Assembly (NCBI GenBank): GCA_029243165.1
Contig: JAQWSN010000007.1
Span: 62,001 to 126,000 of the forward strand
Direction: 5' to 3'
Origin: Flavobacteriaceae bacterium
GTDB taxonomy: Bacteria > Bacteroidota > Bacteroidia > Flavobacteriales > Flavobacteriaceae
Length of the DNA stretch: 64,000 nt
The position numbers and the translations under genes are program-made. The first letter of the stretch is position 1; the number at the start of each line of letters is the position of its first letter. Below are positions 51,884-60,126 of the stretch, in pieces. Under the pieces are notes generated by a model. It did no database searches. It was given only the letters and a program-made list of their open reading frames with translations, and was not told where the DNA came from.

Positions 51884-52298
51884 CTCCAAGTATTATTTTG
51901 TTATTTGGGGGTCTTTTGTAATGAAAGGTTCGATCTTGGTGCGAAAGCACAAGTTTTTGATCATCCACATGTTTTATTGTTTTGTACCACACACTCCATG
52001 GAGAAGTGAATTGAAGTAGGAAAGTACCATTTTCTCTAATGATTTCAAAGGTAATTTCGCTTTTAGAGGTTTGAAAGCTTCCGTCTAGTTGGGGTACTAC
52101 TTTTTTGTAAATTCCTTTATTGTTCTCCATGAAATAATAATCGTAAAGCAGTTTTGATTGTTTGCTCTTAAAAGTTTCATTCTTCTGTTGAACAAACTCA
52201 ATTTCCCAATACCCATTAATTTGTTTTGGATTGACCTCAGCATGAGATTTGCAGCCAAGAAGAAATGAAATCGAAAAGAGATAAATAAGATGTTTCAA
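51876..52298 (-). CDS. Small lipoprotein, lipocalin-like, function unknown
   Basis: A 140-residue protein with a lipoprotein signal (SISFLLGC, then KSHAE). A beta-rich body includes NGYWEIEFVQQKNETFKS, FEIIRENGTFLLQFTSPWSV and KLVLSHQDRTFHYKR, a pattern like a small lipocalin-type barrel. I cannot name it. The frame has no ATG before the signal peptide, so it must start at TTG 52298, four bases from the recF stop, and expression probably depends on coupling to recF. Its stop overlaps the DUF721 start. Confidence 0.8.
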   Translation of the reverse strand: MKHLIYLFSISFLLGCKSHAEVNPKQINGYWEIEFVQQKNETFKSKQSKLLYDYYFMENNKGIYKKVVPQLDGSFQTSKSEITFEIIRENGTFLLQFTSPWSVWYKTIKHVDDQKLVLSHQDRTFHYKRPPNNKIILGDE

Positions 52299-52301
52299 AA
52301 G

Positions 52302-53381
52302 TTACAGATTAAAAATTTTAAAGCCCGCTTTGGTATTGGATAGGGCAGATAAGGTACGATCTTCATGAGTATCTGTAATAAAGATTTGTCCGAAATCATT
52401 TTGATCGACTAAAGCGATAATTTGCGACACTCTTTTTTGATCCAGTTTGTCAAAAGCGTCATCAAGCAGTAATAAGGGCGCACCTCCTGTTTGAGACCTT
52501 AAAAAATCAAATTGTGCCAATTTCAGAGCTACCAAAAATGTTTTTTGTTGTCCTTGACTGCCAAACTTTTTAATGGGTTGATCTTCTTTTAAAAAACGAA
52601 TATCATCTTTGTGAATTCCAATACTAGTATGCTGTATGGCTCTGTCTTTTCCAATACTAGATTTGAGTTGAGAGGAGTGATCTTCAGTATCAAGTTGGGT
52701 TTCGTATTCCAGAGTAACAAATTCATCTTGACCACTAATTTCCTGATAGCGCGATTTGAATATGGGGATGAACGCTTCCATAAATGCTTTTCTTTTTTTG
52801 AAAATGGGAGTACTTCTTTCGGTAAGTTGATCGTCATAAACTTCAAGTGTTTTTGAATCAAAAGTTTGATTTATTGCAAAGTATTTTAGAAGTGCATTGC
52901 GTTGCGAAAGGATTTTATTGTACTCTTGAAGATGTCTTAAAAAGGGAGTATCTGTTTGACCTATTACTCCGTCCATGAATTTTCTTCGAGTACTGCTACC
53001 TTCTGATATGAGATCTCGATCTGAAGGAGAAATGATCACGGTGGGAATGAGTCCAATATGATCGGCTAGTTTTTCATAGTTTTTCCCGTTGCGTTTAACG
53101 ATTTTCTTTTGCCCTTTTTTTAGGCTACAAATAATTTTTTCTTCCTTTTTGTCCTTTTCGAAACGGCCTTCGATCACAAAAAAATCTTGTCCCATCTGAA
53201 TGTTTTGTAATGCGATGGGATTAAAATAACTTTTTCCTAATGCAAGATGGTAGATAGCATCCAATACAGTAGATTTTCCTACCCCATTGTCGCCAACGAA
53301 GCAATTGATCTTTGGATCCAGATCAAAAGTTTTCGAACTGATGTTCTTGTATTGAGTAAGGGTTAGTTGTTTCAATAGCAT
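52302..53381 (-). CDS. recF: DNA replication and repair protein RecF
   Basis: An SMC-like ATPase that loads RecA at gaps with RecO and RecR. It is 359 residues. Walker A is GDNGVGKSTVLDAIYHLALG; SPSDRDLISEGSSTRRKFMD and LLLLDDAFDKLDQKRV (signature region and Walker B/D-loop) are intact. A TTG three codons upstream is in frame; ATG 53381 (MLLKQLTL) is the normal start. It is first of the recF-lipoprotein-DUF721 operon and diverges from the TPR gene. dnaA, dnaN and gyrB are not adjacent, so this is not a classic origin-type recF locus. Confidence 0.95.
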   Translation of the reverse strand: MLLKQLTLTQYKNISSKTFDLDPKINCFVGDNGVGKSTVLDAIYHLALGKSYFNPIALQNIQMGQDFFVIEGRFEKDKKEEKIICSLKKGQKKIVKRNGKNYEKLADHIGLIPTVIISPSDRDLISEGSSTRRKFMDGVIGQTDTPFLRHLQEYNKILSQRNALLKYFAINQTFDSKTLEVYDDQLTERSTPIFKKRKAFMEAFIPIFKSRYQEISGQDEFVTLEYETQLDTEDHSSQLKSSIGKDRAIQHTSIGIHKDDIRFLKEDQPIKKFGSQGQQKTFLVALKLAQFDFLRSQTGGAPLLLLDDAFDKLDQKRVSQIIALVDQNDFGQIFITDTHEDRTLSALSNTKAGFKIFNL

Positions 53382-53469
53382 GTTTTGCAAAAATAATAAC
53401 TTAGAAGCTAGCTTTAGGCTTTTTGAATTAGAATAAAAAGACTAATTTTACGCGCTAAAATAAGTTACA

Positions 53470-54237
53470 ATGGCTACATACAAGAAACGAGGTGCAAAAA
53501 AATCAATTACTCCTAGCAAAGAGAATGAACTTGTTCAGGATAGTACCACTGCAGAGGTATTTGAAACCCTTGATACTACAGCGAACAAAACAGAGGAATG
53601 GGTCGGTAAGTACCAAAATGTAATTCTAGGATTTATTGGAGTAGTCGCCATTGGAGTCTTGAGTTATTTGGGCTACACAAATTTTGTCACTGAACCAAAA
53701 GCGCGAGAAGCGGTTAGCGAATTAAATCAGGCCCAGTACTATTTTGAATTGGCAGTGAATAGTGTTGATTCCGATTCTCTTTACCGAAGAGCTTTAAACG
53801 GTGGAGAAGGAAAGTTTGGTTTTTTAGATATCATTGAAAATTACAAAGGAACTCCAGCAGCAAAACTTGCGACATACAGTGCAGGGATGGCTTATCTGAA
53901 TCTAAAAGAATATGAAAATGCAATTGTCTATTTGGACCAGTTTAGTGCGGACGATGTTCTTCTGAGTGCACTAGCTAAAGGAGCCATTGGCGATGCTTTT
54001 GCTCAGTTAGGGCAAACAGATGATGCTTATGACTACTACATCCAAGCCTCGAAAGTGAGTGAAAATATGTATTCCACTCCCAAATATTTGTACAAAGCGG
54101 CTATGCTTGGTGTTGAAAATGGAAAGATTAAACAAGCTTTGTCTTTTTTAGATCGTATTGAAAAGGAATATCCAAAGGCTGATGAAGCTAAATGGGTTGC
54201 AGTCCAAAGGGGCAAACTTGAACACTTGAAGCCCTAA
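53470..54237 (+). CDS. TPR-containing single-pass membrane protein (YfgM-like)
   Basis: A 255-residue protein with a basic N-terminus (KKRGAKKSI), one membrane segment near residues 48-68 (VILGFIGVVAIGVLSYLGY) and a periplasmic or extracytoplasmic TPR domain (AKLATYSAGMAYLNLKEYEN, AKGAIGDAFAQLGQTDDAYD). This layout resembles YfgM, a SecYEG- and chaperone-associated protein. It is first of the rightward cluster TPR-ribH-small membrane protein-mutL; a TTTG at 53422-53425 and TAATTTTA at 53443-53450 (17-bp spacing, one mismatch) may be its promoter. Confidence 0.87.
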   Translation: MATYKKRGAKKSITPSKENELVQDSTTAEVFETLDTTANKTEEWVGKYQNVILGFIGVVAIGVLSYLGYTNFVTEPKAREAVSELNQAQYYFELAVNSVDSDSLYRRALNGGEGKFGFLDIIENYKGTPAAKLATYSAGMAYLNLKEYENAIVYLDQFSADDVLLSALAKGAIGDAFAQLGQTDDAYDYYIQASKVSENMYSTPKYLYKAAMLGVENGKIKQALSFLDRIEKEYPKADEAKWVAVQRGKLEHLKP

Positions 54238-54241
54238 GGAA

Positions 54242-54727
54242 ATGGCTACTGCCAATCATAACCTTTCTGTGTACGATTTAGAAAGTGTTCCAAACGGTAG
54301 TCCGTTTTGTGTCCATTTGGTTGTTTCCAAGTGGAACGATTCCATTACTTCAGCCTTGTTAGAAGGAGCAATAAAAACCCTTAAAAAACATGGAGTTTTA
54401 GACTCAAATATCAGAGTTTGGGAGGTACCGGGGAGTTTTGAATTAATCTACGGTGCTAAAAAAGCACAGTCGTTTGATCCTGATGCTGTGATCACCATTG
54501 GAAGTGTTATTAAGGGAGAAACCCAACATTTTGATTTTGTTTGTCAAGCTGTTTCGCAGGGAATTAAAGACTTAAATGTAGTTTCTGAAGTTCCTGTTAT
54601 TTTTTGTGTTTTGACAGACAATACATTACAGCAAGCCAAAGATAGAAGTGGAGGCAAGCACGGAAACAAAGGAACAGAAGCTGCTGTAGCGGCGTTGCAA
54701 ATGTGCCAGCTCAGAACCGTCCAGTAA
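54242..54727 (+). CDS. ribH: 6,7-dimethyl-8-ribityllumazine synthase
   Basis: Condenses 5-amino-6-ribitylamino-uracil with 3,4-dihydroxybutanone phosphate in riboflavin synthesis. It is 161 residues, standard. VVSKWNDSIT, WEVPGSFELIYGAK, ITIGSVIKGETQHFDFVC (with the catalytic His after GET) and PVIFCVLTDNTLQQAKDRSG with a closing GNKGTEAAVAAL are the conserved blocks. It starts 4 bp after the TPR gene. No other riboflavin gene is nearby. Confidence 0.96.
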   Translation: MATANHNLSVYDLESVPNGSPFCVHLVVSKWNDSITSALLEGAIKTLKKHGVLDSNIRVWEVPGSFELIYGAKKAQSFDPDAVITIGSVIKGETQHFDFVCQAVSQGIKDLNVVSEVPVIFCVLTDNTLQQAKDRSGGKHGNKGTEAAVAALQMCQLRTVQ

Positions 54728-54785
54728 ACGAACTTTCTCCAAATATCATAACAAGACTTTCATCGCTTTCTTGTATTTTTGAGTT

Positions 54786-55076
54786 ATGTTAAAATCCAGT
54801 TTGTTCAAGTTGAGAAAAAACAGAAGGTACAATTACACCCCACGCTATTACAAAGGCAAAGAGGAAGGTAATTTGTATGAATTTGATTCCAAGTTTTCAA
54901 AATACCGAGACACATACAACACCAATGACTTTGGCCAGCAGTGGAAAGAAGCACGTATGCAAATGCGTACACGAAAGAACAGATCACTTTCTTTACGGTT
55001 GCTTATCATTATTTTGGTTCTTGTTTTTTTAGCCTTGTATGTATTGGATTTTGATCTTAGCCTTTTTATTTCTTAA
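54786..55076 (+). CDS. Small basic protein with C-terminal membrane anchor, function unknown
   Basis: A 96-residue protein. Residues 1-70 are very basic and Tyr-rich (KLRKNRRYNYTPRYYKGKEE, RTRKNRSLSLR). Residues 71-94 form one hydrophobic segment (LLIIILVLVFLALYVLDF), so it is probably a tail-anchored inner-membrane protein. Orthologues in flavobacteria are sometimes labelled 'riboflavin synthase subunit beta', apparently only because ribH is next door; nothing here resembles that enzyme. It lies 5 bp upstream of mutL and is likely cotranscribed with it. Confidence 0.8.
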   Translation: MLKSSLFKLRKNRRYNYTPRYYKGKEEGNLYEFDSKFSKYRDTYNTNDFGQQWKEARMQMRTRKNRSLSLRLLIIILVLVFLALYVLDFDLSLFIS

Positions 55077-55081
55077 AGTTA

Positions 55082-56878
55082 ATGTCTGCCAAAATTTCGC
55101 TCTTACCGGATCATGTTGCCAATCAAATTGCAGCAGGTGAAGTCATTCAAAGGCCCGCTTCAGTGGTTAAAGAACTGCTTGAAAATGCTGTAGATGCTCA
55201 GGCAAAAACAATACAGCTGGTAATTAAAAATGCAGGTAAAACTCTAGTTCAGGTAATTGATGATGGCGAAGGTATGGGCAACACTGACCTCCGACTGGCT
55301 TTTGAACGCCATGCAACCTCAAAAATCAATTTAGCGGAAGATTTATTCTCACTTAAAACCAAAGGGTTTAGAGGTGAGGCATTGGCCTCTATTGCTGCCA
55401 TCGCTCAAGTAGAAACGCATACCCGAACGGCCTCTGATGAGGTTTCTCATAGTCTTAAAATTGAAGGGAGCAAAGTAGTGGATCAGTCTTTGTCAACACA
55501 GTCTAAAGGGACTTCAATAGCAGTAAAAAGTCTTTTTTACAACATTCCTGCTAGAAGGAATTTTTTAAAGTCTGATCAGGTGGAACTTCGTCATGTAATT
55601 GATGAATTTCATCGGGTAGCATTGGCGCACCCCGAAGTTAAGTTTCATTTTTTTAACAATGGTAATGAATTATTTGATTTACCGATCTCAGGTCTTAAAC
55701 AGCGCATATCGGGAATTTTTGGCGCAAAATGGGAAGCTCAATTAGTCCCCGTTGAAGAAAAAACCTCGTTGGCACAAATTAAAGGTTTTGCAGTAAAACC
55801 CGATTTTACCAAAAAGACTAGAGGGCAACAATTTTTTTTCGTCAATAATCGATTTATTAAAAGTCCGTTTTTACATCACGCAGTAAGCGCTGCTTTTGAG
55901 GGGCTTTTAAGGCCTGGATATCAGCCAGGGTATTTTCTTTATCTCACGGTAGATCCCCAATCTATTGATATCAATATTCATCCTACTAAAACTGAAGTAA
56001 AGTTTGAGGAAGAACAAAATTTGTACGCCATCATAAGAGCTGCTGTTAAACACAGTTTAGGAATTTTTCAAGTATTGCCTACGCTTGACTTTGAACAAAA
56101 TGCATCGATGGAAGTGCCTTACTCATTCAAAGATAAAGTCGCAGTTCCCCCACCGATAGAAGTAGATTCAAATTTCAACCCCTTTAAAAGTGATTCCAAT
56201 TTTAGAACACCAACCTCTAAAAAAGATCCCCAATGGGAGGGTCTTTAAACGGGACTGCAACAAGAAGAAACCCTTTCTCACAACCCTCCGAAAGATTCCT
56301 TAATTGAGATCTCCGAAAGTCCAAAAGTTTTTCAGTTGTTCACAAAATACATTGTTTGCCCCTTACAAACCCATATGCTTATTATCGATCAAGGAAGGGC
56401 TCATCAGCGAGTTTTGTATGAACGTTTTTTGAATGCCATAACCAATAAAAAAGGAGTTAGTCAACAATTGTTATTTCCTATGGAGTTTCAATTAAATCCC
56501 CAACAAGAGGATCGTTTTCAATATGTAGAAGCAGCTTTGGAGATGCTTGGATTTCAATTGGATTTACAGAAAGAAAAAACGCTGATTATCAAGGGAGCAC
56601 CTGATCATTGTCCTGCATCTAAAATAGAGTCTGTTATTGAGTCCCTTTTGTCTGAACACGATGAGGAGTCATCTTTAGAGCATTTTAGTCATGCAGACCA
56701 AGTTGCTAAAACAATGGCCAAAAAGTTAGCCATTAAATCAGGAGAACTTTTAGATTCAAAAGAGCAACAAGCTTTACTTGATGATTTTTTTGGTTGTAAG
56801 GAAACGGCTGTCTCTCCATTTAATCGTCAGATTTTTATTACTTTAGAAAAGACCGAGATTGAACAAAAATTGAATTAA
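55082..56878 (+). pseudogene. mutL: DNA mismatch repair protein MutL, interrupted by an in-frame stop
   Basis: MutL links MutS mismatch recognition to strand removal. The N-terminal GHKL ATPase half (55082-56248, 388 residues) is intact: ENAVDAQA, DDGEGMG, RHATSKI, TKGFRGEALASIAAIA, plus the transducer domain with FVNNRFIKSPFLHHA. Translation then meets TAA at 56246-56248. The same frame, without any shift, continues through the linker into a complete C-terminal dimerisation domain (VFQLFTKYIVCPLQTHMLII to ITLEKTEIEQKLN, stop at 56878). So one point mutation, not a frameshift, separates the halves. The C-terminal part has only TTG 56336 or ATG 56375 as internal starts, both inside the folded domain. 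Loss of function, readthrough, a split protein or a sequence error are all possible. Confidence 0.85.
56246..56248 (+). other. In-frame TAA codon splitting mutL
   Basis: The codons around it read W-E-G-L-stop-T-G-L-Q. The frame before and after is identical (the distance from the ATG is a multiple of three), and coding character continues at once. A Tyr codon (TAT or TAC) would need a single base change to become this TAA. Confidence 0.9.
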
Positions 56879-57615
56879 TGCGAAATATTACAGAAACAGT
56901 AAAACATCTCTTGATCATTAATGTGATATTTTTTATCGCGACCCTTTCCCTAGGTGATGTTGTTTTCGATTTGTTTGCACTTCATTACCCATCAAATCCC
57001 AAATTTCAGTTTTGGCAACCACTGACTCATATGTTTATGCATGGAGATTTGGGTCATATTTTTTTCAATATGTTCACTCTTTACATGTTTGGAATTCCAA
57101 TTGAGCAAATGTGGGGTAGAAACAAATTCATTTTCTTTTATCTTTCAACTGGATTTGGAGCAGCCGCACTCCAGTTGGGGATTTATTATTTTCAAGTGAG
57201 TGAAGTTTCAGACTTGCTAATTTCTCAAGGGCAAACTGGGAGCCAGGTTGCAACTTTTTTTGAGACACGAGATTTGTCTTATGCGCTCATAGAGCAAATA
57301 GGAAGAGAAAAACTCCTTTCAGGTTTATCGGCTTTCAATGCAGTAATGGTTGGTGCTTCAGGTGCTCTTTACGGTGTCTTGGTAGCATTTGCTTTCCTTT
57401 TTCCCAATGCGCGATTGATGCTTCTTTTCCCTCCCATCCCAGTTAAGGCTAAAATACTTGTTCCCTTACTTATTTTAGGGGATTTATTTTTTGGTTTTAC
57501 TTCTTATTCCATCGGTCCCATTGCTCATTTTGCTCACATAGGAGGGGCCATTACCGGACTGATTATGATGTGGTATTGGAAAAAAACTCAGTTTGATCAA
57601 AAACGTTGGGATTAA
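56878..57615 (+). CDS. Rhomboid family intramembrane serine protease (first of two)
   Basis: A 245-residue, six- to seven-span membrane protease. The catalytic Ser lies in VGASGALYGVLVAF and the His in HFAHIGGAITG; the L1-loop motif is THMFMHGDLGHIFFNMFTLY. Substrates are unknown. An insertion between spans (about 105-150; SEVSDLLISQGQTGSQVATF) is typical of the flavobacterial form. Its ATG overlaps the mutL stop (TAATG) and its own stop overlaps the next rhomboid by one base, so mutL-rhomboid-rhomboid form one coupled unit. Confidence 0.93.
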   Translation: MRNITETVKHLLIINVIFFIATLSLGDVVFDLFALHYPSNPKFQFWQPLTHMFMHGDLGHIFFNMFTLYMFGIPIEQMWGRNKFIFFYLSTGFGAAALQLGIYYFQVSEVSDLLISQGQTGSQVATFFETRDLSYALIEQIGREKLLSGLSAFNAVMVGASGALYGVLVAFAFLFPNARLMLLFPPIPVKAKILVPLLILGDLFFGFTSYSIGPIAHFAHIGGAITGLIMMWYWKKTQFDQKRWD

Positions 57616-58490
57616 TGAATTTTCAAGATCAATTACGCTACCGTTTACAACGACTCAACGAGGCTGAAAAATTAATATTAGTCAACGTGGTTTGTTTTGT
57701 ACTGCCCTTGTTTTTGAAGACGGTATTTTACTTATTCAACATTCCTTCTAATATCTTAATAGGGTGGTTTGAACTTTCAGCTAGTTGGGGAGATTTACTT
57801 TTTAAACCTTGGACAATACTGACTTACAGTTTTATGCATTCAGGGATTTTCCATCTTTTTTGGAATATGTATTTATTGTATTTCGCTTCTCGTTTATTTC
57901 TCAATCTATTCCCAGCCCGAACTTTTTTTAATGTTTATTTTTTGGGGGTACTCCTTGGAGGGCTTACCTTTCTTTTGAGTTATTCGATATTTCCAGCATT
58001 TCAAAATGCTTCGCCCATCATGGTTGGTGCATCTGCTGGAGTGATGGCAGTATTTATTTTTATGGCAACCCATTCGCCTGATCTTGAAGTGCGTTTGATT
58101 TTTTTTAATGTCAAGCTCCGTTATTTAGGTATCGCTTTTGTGCTTTTGGATGTGATTCAGATCCCGTATGGAAATGCGGGAGGTCATTTGGCTCACCTCG
58201 GAGGGGCAGCTTTGGGCTATTTTTATGTCATGCGATTGAATCAGGGTGTTGATATTGGTTTGCCTTTTGAAAAATTTACTAAGCGGTTTTTAAATTTATT
58301 TAAAAAACAAGCTCCACTCAAAACGGTACATAAAAACAAATCGGGCAAACGTTCAAATAAAAAAGAGACTACAGAAGTAATAGACCAAAAAAAGATTGAT
58401 TCCATTTTAGATAAAATAAGTAAGTCAGGATATGAGAGTCTTTCGAAAAAAGAAAAAGATTTTCTATTTCAAGCTGGAAAAAAGAAATAA
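57615..58490 (+). CDS. Rhomboid family intramembrane serine protease with C-terminal extension (second of two)
   Basis: A 291-residue rhomboid. The motif LTYSFMHSGIFHLFWNMYLL precedes catalytic Ser in VGASAGVMAVFIF and His in GGHLAHLGGAALG. The last 75 residues are a basic cytoplasmic tail ending in a small helical unit (KKIDSILDKISKSGYESLSK, then KEKDFLFQAGKKK), matching the DUF6576-type tail seen after Bacteroidota rhomboids. A TTG three codons upstream is in frame; ATG 57615 overlapping the previous stop is preferred. Substrate unknown. Confidence 0.93.
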   Translation: MNFQDQLRYRLQRLNEAEKLILVNVVCFVLPLFLKTVFYLFNIPSNILIGWFELSASWGDLLFKPWTILTYSFMHSGIFHLFWNMYLLYFASRLFLNLFPARTFFNVYFLGVLLGGLTFLLSYSIFPAFQNASPIMVGASAGVMAVFIFMATHSPDLEVRLIFFNVKLRYLGIAFVLLDVIQIPYGNAGGHLAHLGGAALGYFYVMRLNQGVDIGLPFEKFTKRFLNLFKKQAPLKTVHKNKSGKRSNKKETTEVIDQKKIDSILDKISKSGYESLSKKEKDFLFQAGKKK

Positions 58491-58492
58491 AT

Positions 58493-59512
58493 GTGAGGAA
58501 GAAAAGTAAAAAAAACTCCTTTCTGTTTAGGTTGTTCCTTACGATTAATTTGTGTTCTTTGGGATTGCAACTTTTCAGCATGGGTGTCTTTGGAAATTAT
58601 CTTCAGATTCCACTACTCACTCTTTCTGTTCCGTTATTGTGTCTCGTCAATCTTGTATTTTTTGTTTTTTGGTTGCTTCGTTTTCAATGGCCCGCTTTCC
58701 TTTTTTTAGGTGCCTTTTTGTTGAGTTATGAAGAATGGCAATTGTTCTATCAGCTTGAAAATAATGGGATCGCTACTTCAGATGGAATTACGGTAATGAG
58801 CTACAATGTCCGTTCTTTTAATCGTTTTAAGTGGTTAAAAGACACAGAGGTGTCCTCAGCAATAGAAACTTTTATTAATCAAAGTGCGTCCGATGTAATT
58901 TGTTTTCAAGAATACGCTCTGAACGAAGCTCCAAAGCTAGAGCAGTTTCCTTATCAGATTTTTAAACCCTATGTCAAAAATGGTAAAATTGGCTCTTGTA
59001 TTGTGTCCAAGTATCCGTTAGTTAATTCTAAATCGATTGCTTTTGAGGGTTCTTTTAATGGGGGGATGCAAAGTGACTTAATTTTGAAAAACGATACGAT
59101 AAGACTTTACAATCTTCATTTTGAATCCTTTCGTTTAGATCGAAACGACACTTTAATTGCTTCTAACTATTCGAAAAGAATACGATCCAAATTGAGAGGG
59201 GTATTTGATAGTCAGCAAAGTCAAGTCTCACAATTCAATACACTATCCAATTCAAATTCATTTCCAGAAATTATCTGTACGGATCTAAATAATAATGCAT
59301 TTTCAAAAACGTATCAAGACCTTGGAAAATCCAGAGTCGATAGTTTTCTTGAAAAAGGAACTGGCTTTGGAGCTACCTATTACTTTTCGTACATGCCCAT
59401 GCGAATTGATTTTATTTTTGCCTCACAGGCCCTTAAGGTAATTGATTTTCAAACTCATGGGGTAAAGCTATCCGATCATAAGCCAATCTCTGCCAAATTT
59501 GGTATCGATTAG
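58493..59512 (+). CDS. Endonuclease/exonuclease/phosphatase family membrane protein
   Basis: A 339-residue protein. Residues 1-85 hold two or three hydrophobic segments that anchor it. The EEP domain follows (about 100-339): VMSYNVRSFNRF (Asn), CFQEY (metal Glu), ICTDLNNNAFSKTYQDLG (Asp), RIDFIFAS and LSDHKPISAKFG (catalytic Asp-His). The substrate could be nucleic acid or a phospho-lipid/sugar. It starts with GTG at 58493; the ATG two bases earlier is out of frame. It follows the rhomboid pair after 2 bp and its stop interlocks with the convergent WbqC gene (4-bp overlap). Confidence 0.9.
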   Translation: MRKKSKKNSFLFRLFLTINLCSLGLQLFSMGVFGNYLQIPLLTLSVPLLCLVNLVFFVFWLLRFQWPAFLFLGAFLLSYEEWQLFYQLENNGIATSDGITVMSYNVRSFNRFKWLKDTEVSSAIETFINQSASDVICFQEYALNEAPKLEQFPYQIFKPYVKNGKIGSCIVSKYPLVNSKSIAFEGSFNGGMQSDLILKNDTIRLYNLHFESFRLDRNDTLIASNYSKRIRSKLRGVFDSQQSQVSQFNTLSNSNSFPEIICTDLNNNAFSKTYQDLGKSRVDSFLEKGTGFGATYYFSYMPMRIDFIFASQALKVIDFQTHGVKLSDHKPISAKFGID

Positions 59513-60126
59513 AATAATATTTCAGCTTGTTTTTTTAAGTAGGAAGGGGTTTCAGGGCCTAAATTAAAGAGAACATCCAGAATACTCAGATTACCGAGAA
59601 AGCCATTTTTATTTTCAAAAACTTGAGTGTAATGCCCTAGTTTATCATTGCTCATTTTCTTTGCATTGATGAGGAAGTCCATTCGCTGATATTTTTTTTC
59701 ATCCCAACCAACAATTTCAAACGAAAAAGGGGTTTCAATCAATTCCATAGTCTTTTGGATAAGAGCTAGATTGAAGTCCATTAAATGGGTTGCTTTTTTT
59801 TCATAGAAATGAGCGAGGTCTGCTTCATAAAATTCAAAAAAAGGAGAAGACCGGTAAGCAGTGCAAATTGATTTCCAATGATGTTTTTGCCAATCTGTTG
59901 TGTTTGCAATAAGAACTTCATTTTCTTTTTGATGCTTTTCCGATTTGGAATGTACTATGGGTATGGTGAGTTTCAGTCTTCCGTTAGGTCCGCAAATCTC
60001 GGTTCGATTTCTAAATGTTTGTTTTTGGAAATGAGTGTCTTCTCCAAAAAAAACTTTATTCTGGACTAAAAGCCAGCTGCAATAGATAATATTGGGAAGG
60101 TAAGCAGGACAAACAACGGGTGTCAT
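59509..60126 (-). CDS. WbqC-like family protein
   Basis: A 205-residue protein of the WbqC family. PAYLPNIIYCSWLLVQ near the start, KQTFRNRTEICGPNGRLKLT, WQKHHWKSICTAYRSSPFFE and a central YTQVFENKNGFLGNLSILD are the conserved segments. The family is named from an O-antigen cluster, but in flavobacteria it is a stable neighbour of lepB and dapB; the reaction is unknown. ATG 60126 overlaps the lepB stop by 4 bp. Confidence 0.88.
   Translation of the reverse strand: MTPVVCPAYLPNIIYCSWLLVQNKVFFGEDTHFQKQTFRNRTEICGPNGRLKLTIPIVHSKSEKHQKENEVLIANTTDWQKHHWKSICTAYRSSPFFEFYEADLAHFYEKKATHLMDFNLALIQKTMELIETPFSFEIVGWDEKKYQRMDFLINAKKMSNDKLGHYTQVFENKNGFLGNLSILDVLFNLGPETPSYLKKQAEILF

Noticed and set aside
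52302-53469. Chromosome origin near recF
   Set aside because: No dnaA or dnaN gene and no cluster of DnaA boxes was seen; recF is commonly detached from the origin in this phylum.
55082-56878. A frameshift or two separate genes at mutL
   Set aside because: The distance between the two parts is a multiple of three and coding resumes in the same frame directly after TAA, so a nonsense codon explains it; the second part has no start outside its folded domain.
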